Positions 43,051 through 53,600 of a stretch of 64,000 nt of DNA are shown here, in pieces (the stretch's first letter is position 1; the number at the start of each line of letters is the position of its first letter). The DNA is from Paramesorhizobium endophyticum (lineage in GTDB: Bacteria; Pseudomonadota; Alphaproteobacteria; Rhizobiales; Rhizobiaceae), in assembly GCF_014640615.1 (NCBI RefSeq), contig NZ_BMHH01000007.1, positions 167,347-231,346 on the forward strand. The letters run 5' to 3'. The notes beneath the pieces were generated by a model. That model was not told the DNA's origin. It worked only from the letters and a program-made list of their open reading frames with translations, and made no database searches. The position numbers were made by a program, and so were the translations under genes.

Positions 43051-45041
43051 CACGCCGCCACCTCCGCGCCACCCGCCCGCGCAGCCTTGCGCCGCGCCGG
43101 AGCGCCGACTCGCAAGCGCCGGTCGAGGAGGGAGACGAAGCCGCCGAGCATCATGGCCAGCGCGCCGAGCCAGATCAGCGTCACCAGCGGCTTCCACCAG
43201 ATGCGCACGACGATGCCGCCATCGGCGAGGCCGTCGCCCAGCGAGAGATAATACTGATTGAACCCGTGGGTGACGATGCCCGCCTCCGTTGTCGGCATGC
43301 GGCGGGCCGGATAAAAGCGCTTGGCGGAGATGATCGTATCGACAGGGCGCGCGGCGCTGTCCATCAGCGTGAAACGCCCCTGCTCTTCCGTATAGTTCGG
43401 GCCGCTGGCGGCGGCGAGGCCCTCATAGCGCAGCTGATAGCCCGCGACCGGCACGGTATCGCCCGGCTTCATCGCCACCACCTGCTCCGTGCCAAAAGTA
43501 GTGACGCCGACAATGCCGAGCAGCGTGACGCCGAGGCCGAAATGAGCGAGCGCGGTGCCGAAGACCGAGCGCGGCAGGCCGACCAGCCTCGCAAAAGCGG
43601 TGCGGACAGATACCTTGCCGACGCCGGATTTGAGCGCAAGGTCCGTCAGGCTTCCCAGCATCACCCAGACGGCAAGGCCAATGCCGAATGCAGCGAGTAC
43701 CTCTCCGGCGGAAGTGCGATAAAGCACGAAGCCCACCGCAAAAAGCGCCAGAGCAAAGGCCGTCATCAGCCGCTGCGCCACACCCAGGAGATCGCCGCGC
43801 TTCCATGCCAGCAGCGGGCCGAAGGGCACGGCGGCAAGCAGCGGGATCATCAGCGGGCCGAAGGTCATGTTGAAGAAGGGCGCGCCGACGGAGATCTTGT
43901 CGCCGGTCAACGCCTCCAGCAGCAGCGGATAGAGCGTGCCTATCAGCACGGTTGCCGCCGCTGTCGTCAGGAACAAATTGTTGAGGACCAGCGAGCCCTC
44001 ACGCGAGACTGGCTGGAACAGGCCGCCGCTCGCCAGGCTCTGGGCCCGCAGCGCGAAGAGCGCCAGAGAGCCGCCGATGAAGAGCGTCAGGATCGCGAGA
44101 ATGAAGAGGCCGCGCCCCGGATCGGTAGCGAAGGAGTGGACGGACGTCAGCACGCCCGAGCGCACCAGGAAGGTGCCGAGCAGCGACAGCGAAAATGTGA
44201 GAAGCGCCAGCAGCACCGTCCAGATTTTCAGGGCCGAGCGCTTTTCCATCACCAGCGCCGAGTGCAGCAGCGCCGTTCCGGCGAGCCAGGGCATGAAGGA
44301 GGCGTTCTCCACCGGGTCCCAGAACCACCAGCCGCCCCAGCCCAGTTCGTAATAGGCCCAGTAGGAGCCGACCGCGATGCCGCCAGTCAGGAACATCCAG
44401 GCGGCGAGCGTCCATGGCCGCACCCAGCGCGCCCAAGCCGCGTCGAGCCGGCCCTCGATCAGCGCGGCGACGGCGAAGGAGAAGCACACCGAAAAGCCGA
44501 CATAGCCGAGATAAAGCAGCGGCGGATGCACGGCGAGGCCGATATCCTGCAGGATCGGGTTCAGATCCTGCCCCTCCAGCGGCGCGGGGCTGACGCGCGC
44601 GAAGGGATTGGAGGTGGCGACGATGAAGAGGAGAAAGGCCGTGGCGATCCAGCCCTGCACGGCCAGCACATTGGCCTTGAGCGCGGGAGGCAGGTTGTTG
44701 CCGAAAGCGGCGACAAGGGCGCTGAAAAAGGCAAGGATCATCACCCAGAGCAGCATGGAGCCTTCATGATTGCCCCATACGCCGGTGATCTTATAGAGGA
44801 GCGGCTTCTGCGAATGCGAGTTCTCGACCACGTTCAAGACCGAGAAGTCCGAGACGACATAGGCGTGGACCAGCACGGCGAAAGCCAGCGCGATGAAGGC
44901 GAAGACGGCAATGGCGGTCGGCGCGGCGACGCCCATCATCCGCGCATCGCGCCGCCGCGCGCCGATGACGGGCAGCATTGACTGCACCAGCGAAAGCGCC
45001 AGCGCCAGGGCAAGCGCGAATTGTCCGATCTCGGCGGTCAT
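43050..45041 (-). CDS. ccmF: Cytochrome c heme lyase subunit CcmF
   Basis: Polytopic inner-membrane protein (663 residues, about 15 helices) that ligates heme from CcmE to apocytochrome c with CcmH and CcmI. The tryptophan-rich WWD motif [20 protein letters not shown] and the conserved [14 protein letters not shown] are visible, with His ligands in the same loops. ATG 45041 begins [17 protein letters not shown]. Its stop overlaps ccmH; upstream, repeat A4 separates it from ccmE. Confidence 0.95.
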   Translation of the reverse strand: MTAEIGQFALALALALSLVQSMLPVIGARRRDARMMGVAAPTAIAVFAFIALAFAVLVHAYVVSDFSVLNVVENSHSQKPLLYKITGVWGNHEGSMLLWVMILAFFSALVAAFGNNLPPALKANVLAVQGWIATAFLLFIVATSNPFARVSPAPLEGQDLNPILQDIGLAVHPPLLYLGYVGFSVCFSFAVAALIEGRLDAAWARWVRPWTLAAWMFLTGGIAVGSYWAYYELGWGGWWFWDPVENASFMPWLAGTALLHSALVMEKRSALKIWTVLLALLTFSLSLLGTFLVRSGVLTSVHSFATDPGRGLFILAILTLFIGGSLALFALRAQSLASGGLFQPVSREGSLVLNNLFLTTAAATVLIGTLYPLLLEALTGDKISVGAPFFNMTFGPLMIPLLAAVPFGPLLAWKRGDLLGVAQRLMTAFALALFAVGFVLYRTSAGEVLAAFGIGLAVWVMLGSLTDLALKSGVGKVSVRTAFARLVGLPRSVFGTALAHFGLGVTLLGIVGVTTFGTEQVVAMKPGDTVPVAGYQLRYEGLAAASGPNYTEEQGRFTLMDSAARPVDTIISAKRFYPARRMPTTEAGIVTHGFNQYYLSLGDGLADGGIVVRIWWKPLVTLIWLGALAMMLGGFVSLLDRRLRVGAPARRKAARAGGAEVAA

Positions 45042-45086
45042 GCGTGGCGCCCTTTACATTTGAGTGAAGCCGCCCGGTCGTTCCTA

Positions 45087-45242
45087 CCCCCCTCTGTCCT
45101 GCCGGACATCTCCCCCACAAGGGGGGAGATTGAATGGGAGGCCCGCTTTCGCCAATCGTCAACGTCGAAGGATAAAACGCCTTCATCGATGAAGGCCAAT
45201 CTCCCCCCTTGCGGGGGAGATGTCCGACAGGACAGAGGGAGG
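45087..45242. repeat. Family A inverted-repeat element, copy A4 (between ccmE and ccmF)
   Basis: Same arms as A2 with the core in the opposite orientation (GCTTTCGCCAATCGTCAACG then GGATAAAACGCCTTCATCGA). It fills the gap inside what is usually a tight ccm operon. Confidence 0.85.
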
Positions 45243-45266
45243 TGTTCAAGCGCCAGCGTTTCCATC

Positions 45267-45713
45267 TCAACGCGCCTCTTCCGTATGCTGCCAGAGGCCC
45301 TTTTCCTTCAGGCCATCGGCGACTTCCTTGGGCATGTAGCGCTCATCATGCTTGGCGAGAACGCTGTCGGCGATGAAGGTGCCGTCCGGATTGAAGCGGC
45401 CTTCGGTCACCACGCCCTGCTCCTCGCGGAAAAGATCGGGCAGGATGCCGTCATAGACGACTTTCACGCTCTTGATCGTATCGGTGACGGAAAATTCCAC
45501 GCGGGTGCCCTCGCCGCGCTTGACCGTCCCCTTTTCCACAAGCCCGCCCAGTCGGAACCGCGCGCCGGAGGCAACATCCTGCGCGGTCAGATCGTCGGGC
45601 ATGCGGAAATAGCGTATGTCCTGGCTGAACGCGACGAGCACCAGCGCCACCGCCAGACCCAGAACGGCCAGCGCGCCTGATATCACGGCGAGGCGCTTCT
45701 GTTTGCGGCTCAT
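45267..45713 (-). CDS. ccmE: Heme chaperone CcmE
   Basis: 148 residues. One membrane anchor (about 9-30), then the OB-fold periplasmic domain. His122, the covalent heme-binding residue, is in [11 protein letters not shown] with Tyr126. The start ATG 45713 overlaps the ccmI stop as ATGA. It carries heme to CcmF. Confidence 0.95.
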   Translation of the reverse strand: MSRKQKRLAVISGALAVLGLAVALVLVAFSQDIRYFRMPDDLTAQDVASGARFRLGGLVEKGTVKRGEGTRVEFSVTDTIKSVKVVYDGILPDLFREEQGVVTEGRFNPDGTFIADSVLAKHDERYMPKEVADGLKEKGLWQHTEEAR

Positions 45714-46585
45714 GGTTTTGCCTCCGTCGACTCCAATCCAAGCCCCTTGGCGAAGGCGATAAGATCATGGCGCTTTTCCGGCGCCAGCGCCTCGCTGCCG
45801 CGCTTCAGGGCGGCGGCGGCGTCTTCGCGGCGGTTCAGCACCAGATAGGAGCGGACGAGACGCTTCCAGCCATTGAGATCGTCAGGGTTCTGCGTCAGCC
45901 GTGCATCAAGCCCGGCAACCATCGAATCGATCTGTGCCGCGGCGCTATCCAATTGTTCCTGTGCTTCTTCCGGGGCCGTGCCGCCGGCGGCGGCCGTCAA
46001 TGCCTGCCCGAGCCCCAGCGAGCGCCCCGCCGATTCGCCCTGCAGACGGATGGCATTGCGATAGGCGTTGGCCGCATCCTCGAACCGGCCGAGGCGCAGA
46101 TAGATCGGGGCGAGCACATCCCATCCACGGCCATCGTCAGGATTCTGCTTCAAATGCGCCTCCGCCCGCGCGATCAAATCGCCGACCGCGTTCTCCACCG
46201 GCCTTTGCGCAACGCGGCCGGCCAGCGGCTCGGACGGAAGATCGGGAGAGCCGGTCAGGCCATAAAGCCCCCAGGCGACCAGCGGCACGGAGAGAACAGC
46301 GCCCAGCACGGTCCAGCGCGCCCCCTGCCCCGTCGCGGGCGCATGCTCCGCCTCGTGGCCTGCCCGCAAAAGGCGGCGGCCGATCTCGGCGCGCGCTTCG
46401 TCGGCGCTCTGGGGATCGATCAGGCCACGGCCGGCGTCAGCCTCCACTTCGCGCATCTGGTCGCGGTAGACTTCGATATCATACGGCGCGGCAGCAGAAT
46501 CCAGCGCCCTCCTGCGCGTCAGCGGCAGGAGAACGGCAAGCGTGGCGGCAAGCGTCAGAAATACAGCGGTCAGCCAAAATCCCAT
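45710..46585 (-). CDS. ccmI: Cytochrome c maturation protein CcmI
   Basis: About 291 residues: two membrane segments (near 2-22 and 88-108) with a cytoplasmic loop between them ([19 protein letters not shown]), then a periplasmic TPR-like domain ([25 protein letters not shown]). CcmI presents apocytochrome c to the CcmF/H lyase. Start 46585 ([10 protein letters not shown]) is nearest the family's usual N-terminus; ATG 46600 is possible, and the frame to 46648 is less likely. First gene of the ccmI-E-F-H operon. Confidence 0.88.
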   Translation of the reverse strand: MGFWLTAVFLTLAATLAVLLPLTRRRALDSAAAPYDIEVYRDQMREVEADAGRGLIDPQSADEARAEIGRRLLRAGHEAEHAPATGQGARWTVLGAVLSVPLVAWGLYGLTGSPDLPSEPLAGRVAQRPVENAVGDLIARAEAHLKQNPDDGRGWDVLAPIYLRLGRFEDAANAYRNAIRLQGESAGRSLGLGQALTAAAGGTAPEEAQEQLDSAAAQIDSMVAGLDARLTQNPDDLNGWKRLVRSYLVLNRREDAAAALKRGSEALAPEKRHDLIAFAKGLGLESTEAKP

Positions 46586-46686
46586 GATGGCTCGAGACAT
46601 AGCCGCCCGGCGGGACGAATCCAATCGGGAACCGGACAAATAGGGCAATTCGCCGCAAATTGCGGGTGGTCAATGCGAAGCGCCCG

Positions 46687-46840
46687 TCCCTCCCCCTTGC
46701 GGGGAGGGTGGCCCGAAGGGCCGGGTGGGGGTGGTGACGTTTGCGCTACGATCTTCGAAGCAAGCGCAAACGTCACCACCCCCATCCGCCCGCTAACACG
46801 GGGTTCGTCGCTCCTCAATCCCCGCAAGGGGGAAGGAGGG
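46687..46840. repeat. Family B element, copy B2 (simple form)
   Basis: Arms CTCCCCCTTGCGGGGAGGGT... and ...CCCCGCAAGGGGGAAGGAGG with inner GGTGGGGGTGGTGACG. It lacks the inserted palindrome of B1 and B3, so it shows the basal structure. Confidence 0.8.
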
Positions 46841-46846
46841 CGTTTC

Positions 46847-47272
46847 CTACGTCAACGGCGTCCAGCTTCCGTCCCCGTTCCTGCATGCGGTGCCGCGTGC
46901 GGTCTGGGGGGCGCCGTTGACGGTGAAGGTGTGGGTATATTGCCGGCAGTTCTGGGAGCCGACCTGATAGGGCTGCGCGGCGACCACTTCGCCCGACGCG
47001 TCGGAGCCCTTCCAGCTCGTGGCGTCCCCGGCCCGCGCATATTCCAGCGCCTTATATTCGGCTTCCAGCGCCTTCCTGCGGTCGCCGGAGGAGAGCCTGC
47101 TCGCGGCGGTGCCGATGAGGCCGTTGCCCAGCGCGCCCAATACGTCCGATCTGGCCGGCTTGGATGAAGGCCCGATCGAGATCAGGGATGGGCGCGGGCC
47201 GGAAACCGTGCTGCAGGCGGAAAGGCCGAACAGGGCAAGGACAAGGGCTGCGGAGAGGGCTACTGGCTTCAT
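46847..47272 (-). CDS. 17-kDa surface antigen-type lipoprotein
   Basis: 141 residues. Signal peptide with lipobox LFGLSAC (Cys20) for lipidation and anchoring in the outer membrane. The domain contains GALGNGLIGTAASRLSSGDRRKALEAEYKALE and a closing CRQYTHTFTVNGAPQTARGTAC, characteristic of the Rickettsia 17-kDa/RT0821-like surface antigen fold with a Cys pair. Role unknown, probably structural. Confidence 0.78.
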   Translation of the reverse strand: MKPVALSAALVLALFGLSACSTVSGPRPSLISIGPSSKPARSDVLGALGNGLIGTAASRLSSGDRRKALEAEYKALEYARAGDATSWKGSDASGEVVAAQPYQVGSQNCRQYTHTFTVNGAPQTARGTACRNGDGSWTPLT

Positions 47273-47359
47273 CGGGCTCTCAATTCAGGGACATGAATAA
47301 TCGAATGTTCATAGCGATTTATGTCAAGCGGTCCATTATAGACGCGCTTTCAATTGCAA

Positions 47360-48703
47360 TCAATTTTCAACAAGAGGCAGAACGATTCGTGCGGCGAGCC
47401 CGCCAAGCGCCGATTTCTCCAGTTTGAGCGTTCCGCCATATTCGCGCACCGTATCCTGCACGATGGAGAGGCCGAGCCCGGTGCCCGGCTTGGTTTCGTC
47501 CAGACGATGGCCGCGCATCAGCGCCTCCTTGATCTTTTCCTGAGCAAGCCCTGCCCCATTGTCCTCGACCGCCACTTCGAAGCCGGCATGGGGCGTCATG
47601 TCGCCCTTTCCGGCGAAATCAGCCGGGGAAAGGCTCAACCTGATGACCGAACGGCCCCATTTGGCGGCGTTTTCCATCAGATTTCCGACGATTTCCTCGA
47701 AATCCTCGCGCTCGCCCGCGAAGACGGCATTCGGCAGGCGGTTGTCGAAATCGATGCGGTAATTGGGATTGAGCTTGGTGGTCACGCGGATCATCCGTTC
47801 CAGAACCGGCACGACGGGGGTGCGAAAAACGACGCTGTCGCGCTGGGCCGCGATGCGCGCGCGCTGCAGATAATGCTGCACCTGCACCTGCATCGCCTCG
47901 CTCTGCTCCACGACCACCCTGCCCTTCTCGCCGCCGATGCTGCGCCCCTCGTTGACGAGCACGGAGAGCGGCGTCTTCAGCGAATGGGCGAGATTGCCGA
48001 CCTGCGTGCGTGAGCGCTCGACGATGCGGCGGTTGTTTTCGATGAGCGCGTTCATCTCCTGTGCGAGCGGCGCGATCTCCAGCGGCAGGTTGCCGTCGAG
48101 GCGGGAGGAGCGGCCCTCGCGGATATCGGCCAGCGAGGCGCGCACCTTGTCGAGGGGGCGCAGGCCGAACAGGATGATGGCGGCGTTGATGAGGATACTG
48201 CCGAGGCCGAAAATGCCGAGATAGGTATAGAGCGTGTTGCGGAAATCGCGGATTTCCTTCTTCACCTCGCTGAGATTGCCCATCACGCGGAAGCGCGCCA
48301 CGCGGTTGGCGGCGTCAAGCACCACTTCCGTCTCCACGACAGACAATTCCTCTCCCTTCAGGCCCTTCTCCGTATAGGTGCGGGTGAAGGACTGGTCGAA
48401 CGGCACCTTGGAGAGCGGCTCCTGCGGAATGGTGTGGCCGGCGAGCGATTGCGATTCGAGCAGGCCTTTCAGGTTCGTGGTGACGGGCTCCACGGTCCAG
48501 TACCAGCCGGAAAGCGGGCTGGAATAGCGGATTTCGCCCAGTTCCGGCCGTCCCTGCAGCGTGCCGTCAGGCGAAACGCTGACCGCGCCGACAAGGCTGA
48601 ACAGATGCGCCGAAAGAAGCCGCTGGAAACTATGCTGCGCCGCCTCGCTATAAAGCGCGGAAATGACCGTCGCGACCACCATGAGGCCGACAATGACCCA
48701 CAC
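47360..48703 (-). CDS. feuQ: FeuQ-like sensor histidine kinase with disrupted start region
   Basis: 447 residues from GTG 48703: TM1 (2-18), periplasmic sensor, TM2 (about 160-182), HAMP, DHp with His240 in VGNLAHSLKTPLSVLVNEG, and HATPase (DNGAGLA, GTGLGLSIVQ). The NLAHSLKTP form matches the FeuQ/PhoQ-like rhizobial class. Upstream codons remain open as RKRKALSLTALRFIPATRSL, which looks like native N-terminal sequence, but contain no ATG, GTG or TTG back to a stop inside repeat C2. The true start may be lost, non-canonical or this GTG, which has no ribosome site. It pairs with the regulator at 49044. Confidence 0.75.
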   Translation of the reverse strand: MWVIVGLMVVATVISALYSEAAQHSFQRLLSAHLFSLVGAVSVSPDGTLQGRPELGEIRYSSPLSGWYWTVEPVTTNLKGLLESQSLAGHTIPQEPLSKVPFDQSFTRTYTEKGLKGEELSVVETEVVLDAANRVARFRVMGNLSEVKKEIRDFRNTLYTYLGIFGLGSILINAAIILFGLRPLDKVRASLADIREGRSSRLDGNLPLEIAPLAQEMNALIENNRRIVERSRTQVGNLAHSLKTPLSVLVNEGRSIGGEKGRVVVEQSEAMQVQVQHYLQRARIAAQRDSVVFRTPVVPVLERMIRVTTKLNPNYRIDFDNRLPNAVFAGEREDFEEIVGNLMENAAKWGRSVIRLSLSPADFAGKGDMTPHAGFEVAVEDNGAGLAQEKIKEALMRGHRLDETKPGTGLGLSIVQDTVREYGGTLKLEKSALGGLAARIVLPLVEN

Positions 48704-48825
48704 CGTCGACAGGGTGACGACACGCAGCGCCAGCGAGCGCGTGGCGGGGATGAAGCGGAGGGCGGTCAGGGACAGGGCCTTTCGTTTTCGGAATGGTTCT
48801 CGTTCGATGGAATCAGCGCCAAGCG

Positions 48826-49010
48826 CTCTCGTGGTTCGAGGCTCGTTTCGCTGCGCTTCACTCGCACCTCACCATGAGGGCTGCTGATACGTCTGCGCTC
48901 CTGCAACTCCTATCCTGAGACGCCGCGATCGTTACCCCTGAGGCGCTGCGCCCCTTCACCCTCATCCTGAGGTGCTCGCGGAGCGAGCCTCGAAGGGCGA
49001 GGGTGAAGGG
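48826..49010. repeat. Family C repeat element, copy C2
   Basis: Contains AACGAGCCTCGAACCACGAG on the minus strand and, at the other end, CTCATCCTGAGGTGCTCGCG with GAGCGAGCCTCGAAGGGCGA. It lies between the regulator stop (49044) and the kinase, filling almost all of the 340-bp gap where a close or overlapping junction would be expected. Confidence 0.8.
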
Positions 49011-49043
49011 ATCGCCATGGCGCTGTTTCCATCACAACACACC

Positions 49044-49706
49044 CTAACTATCCCGCCGGATGCGATACCCCATGCCGCGCACGGTTTCGATGAGATCGAT
49101 GCCCATCTTCTTGCGCAGGCGTCCGACGAAAACTTCGATCGTGTTGGAATCCCGGTCGAAATCCTGGTCGTATAGATGCTCCACCAGCTCGCTGCGTGAG
49201 ACCACCTCGTCCATGTGATGCATGAGATAGGAAAGCAGGCGGAATTCGTGCGAGGTCAGTTTCAGCGGAACGCCATCGACGCTCGCCTTGGAGGATTTGG
49301 TGTCGAGGCGCAGCGGGCCGCAGGTGAGTTCCGACGAGGCATGGCCGGCGGCGCGGCGGATCAGGGCCCGCAGGCGCGCCAGCACTTCCTCGATGTGAAA
49401 AGGTTTGGCGACATAATCGTCCGCGCCCGCGTCGATGCCGGCGACCTTGTCGCTCCAGCGGTCGCGTGCGGTCAGCATCAGCACGGGCATGGTGCGCCCG
49501 TCGCGCCGCCAGCGCTCCAGAATGCTGATACCGTCCATCTGCGGCAGGCCGATATCCAGCACCACCGCGTCATAGGGCTCGCTGTCGCCGAGATAATGGC
49601 CCTCGATGCCGTCATAGGCGCGGTCCACCACATAGCCGGCCTCGACCAGCGCCTCGGAGACCTGACGATTCAGATCCTTGTCGTCCTCGACGATGAGGAT
49701 GCGCAT
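49044..49706 (-). CDS. feuP: FeuP-like OmpR-family response regulator
   Basis: 220 residues: receiver with EDD (7-9), Asp51 in AVVLDIGLPQMDG and KPFHIEE, then a winged helix with LTSHEFRLLSYLMHHMDEVV, TIEVFVGRLRKKMG and VRGMGYRI. In rhizobia FeuP/FeuQ controls osmo-adaptation and cyclic glucan export. ATG 49706 gives MRILIVEDD; the longer frame adds 13 unlikely residues. The small secreted gene upstream would be FeuN. Confidence 0.8.
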   Translation of the reverse strand: MRILIVEDDKDLNRQVSEALVEAGYVVDRAYDGIEGHYLGDSEPYDAVVLDIGLPQMDGISILERWRRDGRTMPVLMLTARDRWSDKVAGIDAGADDYVAKPFHIEEVLARLRALIRRAAGHASSELTCGPLRLDTKSSKASVDGVPLKLTSHEFRLLSYLMHHMDEVVSRSELVEHLYDQDFDRDSNTIEVFVGRLRKKMGIDLIETVRGMGYRIRRDS

Positions 49707-49781
49707 ATATACTTCCACTATTTTAGCCGCATTATGCGACGCCAAGTTTCACTTGGCTGCAAATGCTCTATCGCTTCAAGC

Positions 49782-50081
49782 TTAATTCGCGGGAACCGCG
49801 ACCTCGACGCGGCGCGGGCGCTCGCCATCGCGGCCGGGCACGAGCACCACGACGACGCACATCTCCCGCCCGTTCTGCGTGGAGGGAGTCGCCTTCGTCA
49901 GGGTCCCGCCCTGTTCGGCGGCGACCTTCTGCCCGACGGCGACGCAATCGCCGGCTACCTCGGTGACGAGGGTCGCCTTGGCGGGCGACGTCACCGGCAA
50001 GCTGCCAGCGTGCGCGGCGGCGCTACCGGCCAGGACGGTCAGGGCAGCGATCAGTTTCGGAGCGAACAAGTGTTTCATCAT
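49782..50081 (-). CDS. Small periplasmic protein, possible FeuN
   Basis: 99 residues. Signal peptide MMKHLFAPKLIAALTVLAGS then AAAHA; the mature domain ATLVTEVAGDCVAVGQKVAAEQGGTL...CVVVVLVPGRDGERPRRVEVAVP is a short alpha/beta unit resembling PepSY-like inhibitors, with one Cys pair. In Sinorhizobium an essential small periplasmic protein, FeuN, is encoded just before feuPQ and restrains FeuQ. Position and size fit, so the identity is inferred from context. Start 50081 follows GGAAGGCGCC; ATG 50093 is an alternative. Confidence 0.55.
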   Translation of the reverse strand: MMKHLFAPKLIAALTVLAGSAAAHAGSLPVTSPAKATLVTEVAGDCVAVGQKVAAEQGGTLTKATPSTQNGREMCVVVVLVPGRDGERPRRVEVAVPAN

Positions 50082-50212
50082 GGCGCCTTCCATAGCGCTT
50101 TCTAGCTGAACAATGAATGAACGGTAAAGGCCCCGACTCCCATCACCGAAGCATTCCCTCACATATTGTTACATATCGTTAATCCGCAATGTTAAGAAAA
50201 CATTACGAAAGA

Positions 50213-50419
50213 TTACGAAAGGCGGGAATTTGCGTGGAAGCGGCCGACGATGGCAATAAGACCGGATACGGCAGTGATGAGTTGCATGATCGTCTCGACC
50301 AGCGCCGATTGATCGACCGCGTCTGCCGCAAAGCCGAACAGGCCAGCGGCGGAGACGCCGAGCGTGACGACGGAGGCCCAGATGGTCTTGGATAGATACC
50401 AGGGTTTGATGGTGTTCAT
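50213..50419 (-). CDS. Small phage-type membrane protein (holin-like)
   Basis: 68 residues. After PWYLSKTIWASVVTLGVSAA, which recurs in small proteins next to rhizobial phage and GTA tail genes, two hydrophobic segments (about 13-32 and 41-60) give a holin-like topology. It follows the GTA host-specificity gene downstream on the same strand, with repeat A5 between. Holin function is an inference from size, topology and position. Confidence 0.55.
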   Translation of the reverse strand: MNTIKPWYLSKTIWASVVTLGVSAAGLFGFAADAVDQSALVETIMQLITAVSGLIAIVGRFHANSRLS

Positions 50420-50481
50420 GTGAGGGTTCCTTTTTGGGTTGGGGATTTAAGTTCTGCATTCAATGGAAGCGCTGGCGCTCA

Positions 50482-50633
50482 CCCCCCTCTGTCCTGCCGG
50501 ACATCTCCCCCACAAGGGGGGAGATTGGCCTGCATCGATGACGGCGCTTCCTGAAAGGCTGGCGATTGGCGAAAGCGGACCTGACAAACAATCTCCCCCC
50601 TTGTGGGGAGATGCCCGGCAGGGCAGAGGGGGG
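50482..50633. repeat. Family A inverted-repeat element, copy A5
   Basis: Between the GTA gp15 gene and the holin-like gene. Arms CCCCCCTCTGTCCTGCCGGA and ...GCAGGGCAGAGGGGGGT; core with CTGGCGATTGGCGAAAGCGG. Confidence 0.85.
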
Positions 50634-50653
50634 TGCTCGTAGAGCAAATCCGC

Positions 50654-53600
50654 TTAAGGATGGATCGCCATCAAACCGAACCGCCCCGCCCCCATCCGCG
50701 CGCTGACCATCGCCACGGCCAGTTCGAAGGGCTGGCCCAAGCCGCCCAGATCGGCGGCACGATCCGCCGCGCCATACGTCCAGCGCGGCTCGCGCACCTC
50801 GACCGTGCGGACCACCGCTCCACCCCGCCGCACCTCGACGCGATAAAGCTCCTGTTCCTCGCCGAGCGGGATATCCGTGCCAAGCCAGCTATCGGCGTCG
50901 ATGCGTCCGCGACGGACCCAGTTTGCCGAGAAGTCGCCATTCGCCATCATTCGCGCAGCGACGTGAACAGGGCTCAGGGGCTGGAGGGCGCGGACGCCAC
51001 CGGTCATCGATACCGTATCGAAATAGGCGTCCGAGAAGTCGCGGCCCGCCGTGCCGATGCGCCAGTTGAGCGCTAGGCCGATTTCCGAAGCCTGAAGTCC
51101 GGCGGGCGCGACGGCTTCATTGAGCAGGATGAAGGGCGTTCCGGCGGGCTTGGTGATGGAGGCTTCTTCCTCCGTGCCCAGTTGCCCGCGCAGGAGCGCC
51201 GTCAGCCGCCATTGGCTCTCCGCCGTTTCCTCGGCGTTGAGGAACTGGAACACCTCCCAGCTTCCGTCGGGCGTCTGCAAAAGGCCGGTGTTCGCGCCGT
51301 TGCAAAGCTGCTCCATGGGCTGCGAGCTTAGTTCCCCGGCATAGATGAGCACATCTATCGGGTGGGCGCGGACCAGCCTTCCACTGCCCGGCGAAGGCGG
51401 CAGCGGAGAGAGAAGTTCTCCCATGACCGCGCGTTTGCCCAGAAGCGCGCGGGCGGCATAGCCTTCGGCATGCGGCGAGGCATAGGCGCTGACGCCGCGC
51501 CAGGGCTTCGCATAGGCGGCGAGGCGCAGTTGCGCCGCCGCATCCTCCGCGCCCGGCCAGGCGGGCAGGTCGAGAAGGAAGCTCAGCGGCTTGCCTTCGC
51601 TGATCGGGCTTGCGGGCGGCTGGGGCGGCAAGGTTCCGGTGTCGGGCGTCCTCACATGCGGCGCGACGGCGACGGCCTGCAATTGCCGCGCCGCACCATC
51701 TTCGAGCGAGGTGATGACGAATTCCCGGTCCTCACCGGTCAGGCGCACCCGGTCGCCCACCGTCAGGCCCGCATGGTCCCAGGGAACGCCGAGGCTTTTC
51801 GTATGCCGTGAAGCCCAGCGGCGTTTCAGCCAGCTCTCCGCCAGCGCCCTGGCCTGCCCCGCTTCCATCGCGCCCGCCAGCGTCAGCGTCTCGGTGCCCT
51901 GCCCCCGCGCCTCCTGCCGCAGGGCGGTGGCGCTGCCGGTCTGATAATCGCGCAAGGGATCGCTGAAGAAGACTTCCACGCTGCCGGGCAGATCGTTGCG
52001 ATCCTCCAGCACGGAGGTTTCCGCCGTGCCGTCGTCGCTCATCACCATGTCGTCGATCAGGCTTGGCTGCAATAGCCGCGCGGCGCTGCGGAAGACGAAG
52101 CGGCCTTCCGCCTCGAACGCCTCGACGCCGAAGAGATCGAGCAAGGGTTCCAGCACCGAGCGGGCCGATGTTGGCTCACCGATGGCGAAACCGGAGAGAT
52201 GGCCATCGGCGGCTGATGTATCCGGCGCGTCCAGCCCGAAATCCGCGAAGATCGCTGCGATGAGGTCGCCAAGCGCCACGCCGCTTAAGCGGCCGTTCAG
52301 CCAATGGCCGAGACGCCAATTGTCGGCGTCGCCCCAGACATCGCGCTTCAGCGGAAATTCCGGGAAGGGCCGCGTGTCCCATGCCCAGAGATAGATTCGG
52401 CTGCCGTCGAGCATCCGCGCGCCATAGATCGGCGAGACAGGATTGCCCGCATTTGCGCCCCGGTTCCAGTAGTCGAGATGGGCGGCGAGGAAGCGGCTTT
52501 GCGCCAGGTCGGAGCGCGAGCCGTCCGAAAAGTATGGAATGGCGTTTTCAGAGGATTTCGGGTCGGGGAAGACATTGGGCTGGTTCGGCCCCTTGTCAGC
52601 CGCGGGGCAGCCAAGCTCGGTGAACCAGAATGGCTTGGACCTTGGCTGCCAGGCGGTCGGGGTCGTGCTCTCCCTGCCGCCGACCCGGGTATAATGCGGG
52701 TTCTCCCACCAGCCTTTCAAATCCTTGTAGCGGAACACCCAGGGTTTGCCCGCCAGCCCATCCGATATGGGCGAGCGCACGCGGTTGCGCCGGTCGGCCT
52801 CGCTGGCGTAATACCAGTCGTATCCCTCCCCGCCCGCGATGTTGGCGATGAGGCCATCCATGTCATAAGCGGCGGAAATCCCGTCCGGCCCGAAATGCCG
52901 GTCATCCTCGTCGCGCCAGTCGGAAAGCGGCATGTAATTGTCGATGCCGATGGCGTCGATGGCGGGATGGGCCCAGAGCGGGTCGAGGTGAAAGAACATT
53001 TCGCCGCTGCCATCCTGCGGGTGATGGCCGAAATATTCCGACCAGTCCGCCGCATAGGTCAGCTTGCAGCCGCTCCCAAGACGTGAGCGCAACTCGGCGG
53101 CAAGATCGCAAAGGCCTGACACGAAGGGAAAACCATTGGCCCCGTCGCGAAGGGTGGTGAGCCCGCGCAGTTCCGAACCGAGCAGGAAAGCCTCGACGCC
53201 GCCTGCCGAAACCGCCAGATCGGCGCAATGGCGGATGAAGCGGTTATAGCCCCATGTGCCGGTGAGAAAGGCTGAAATCTGCGCCGTCACCGCCGCCGTG
53301 TGGTCGGCGCTCAACGGATAACACGTGATGCGCCCACGCCACGGATAGGCCGGTTGGGTCCCACCATAGGGCGACGGCTGGCTGTTGCCGGGCGCGATGT
53401 CCATCATGATGAAGGGATAAAGCGTCACCATCAGCCCGCGCGCCCGGGCGTCGCGGATGGCGGCGACGACGCTGTCGTCCGAGGGCGTGCCGCCATAGGC
53501 CGCCTGCCCCAGCGCGTTGCGGGTAATTCGATGCGCGGCGGCGCGGGTGAGGCCGTCCACTTTCCATGTCCGGCTCGGCTTCCTCGCCGTCTGCTCCACC

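Noticed and set aside
43020..44981. 653-residue plus-strand frame over ccmF
   Set aside because: Low-complexity His/Arg/Gln/Glu-rich shadow of a polytopic membrane protein with all CcmF motifs on the other strand.
45038..45265. 75-residue frame between ccmE and ccmF
   Set aside because: It lies wholly in repeat A4 and contains the arm-encoded peptide (VGEMSGRTEG), seen at all copies.
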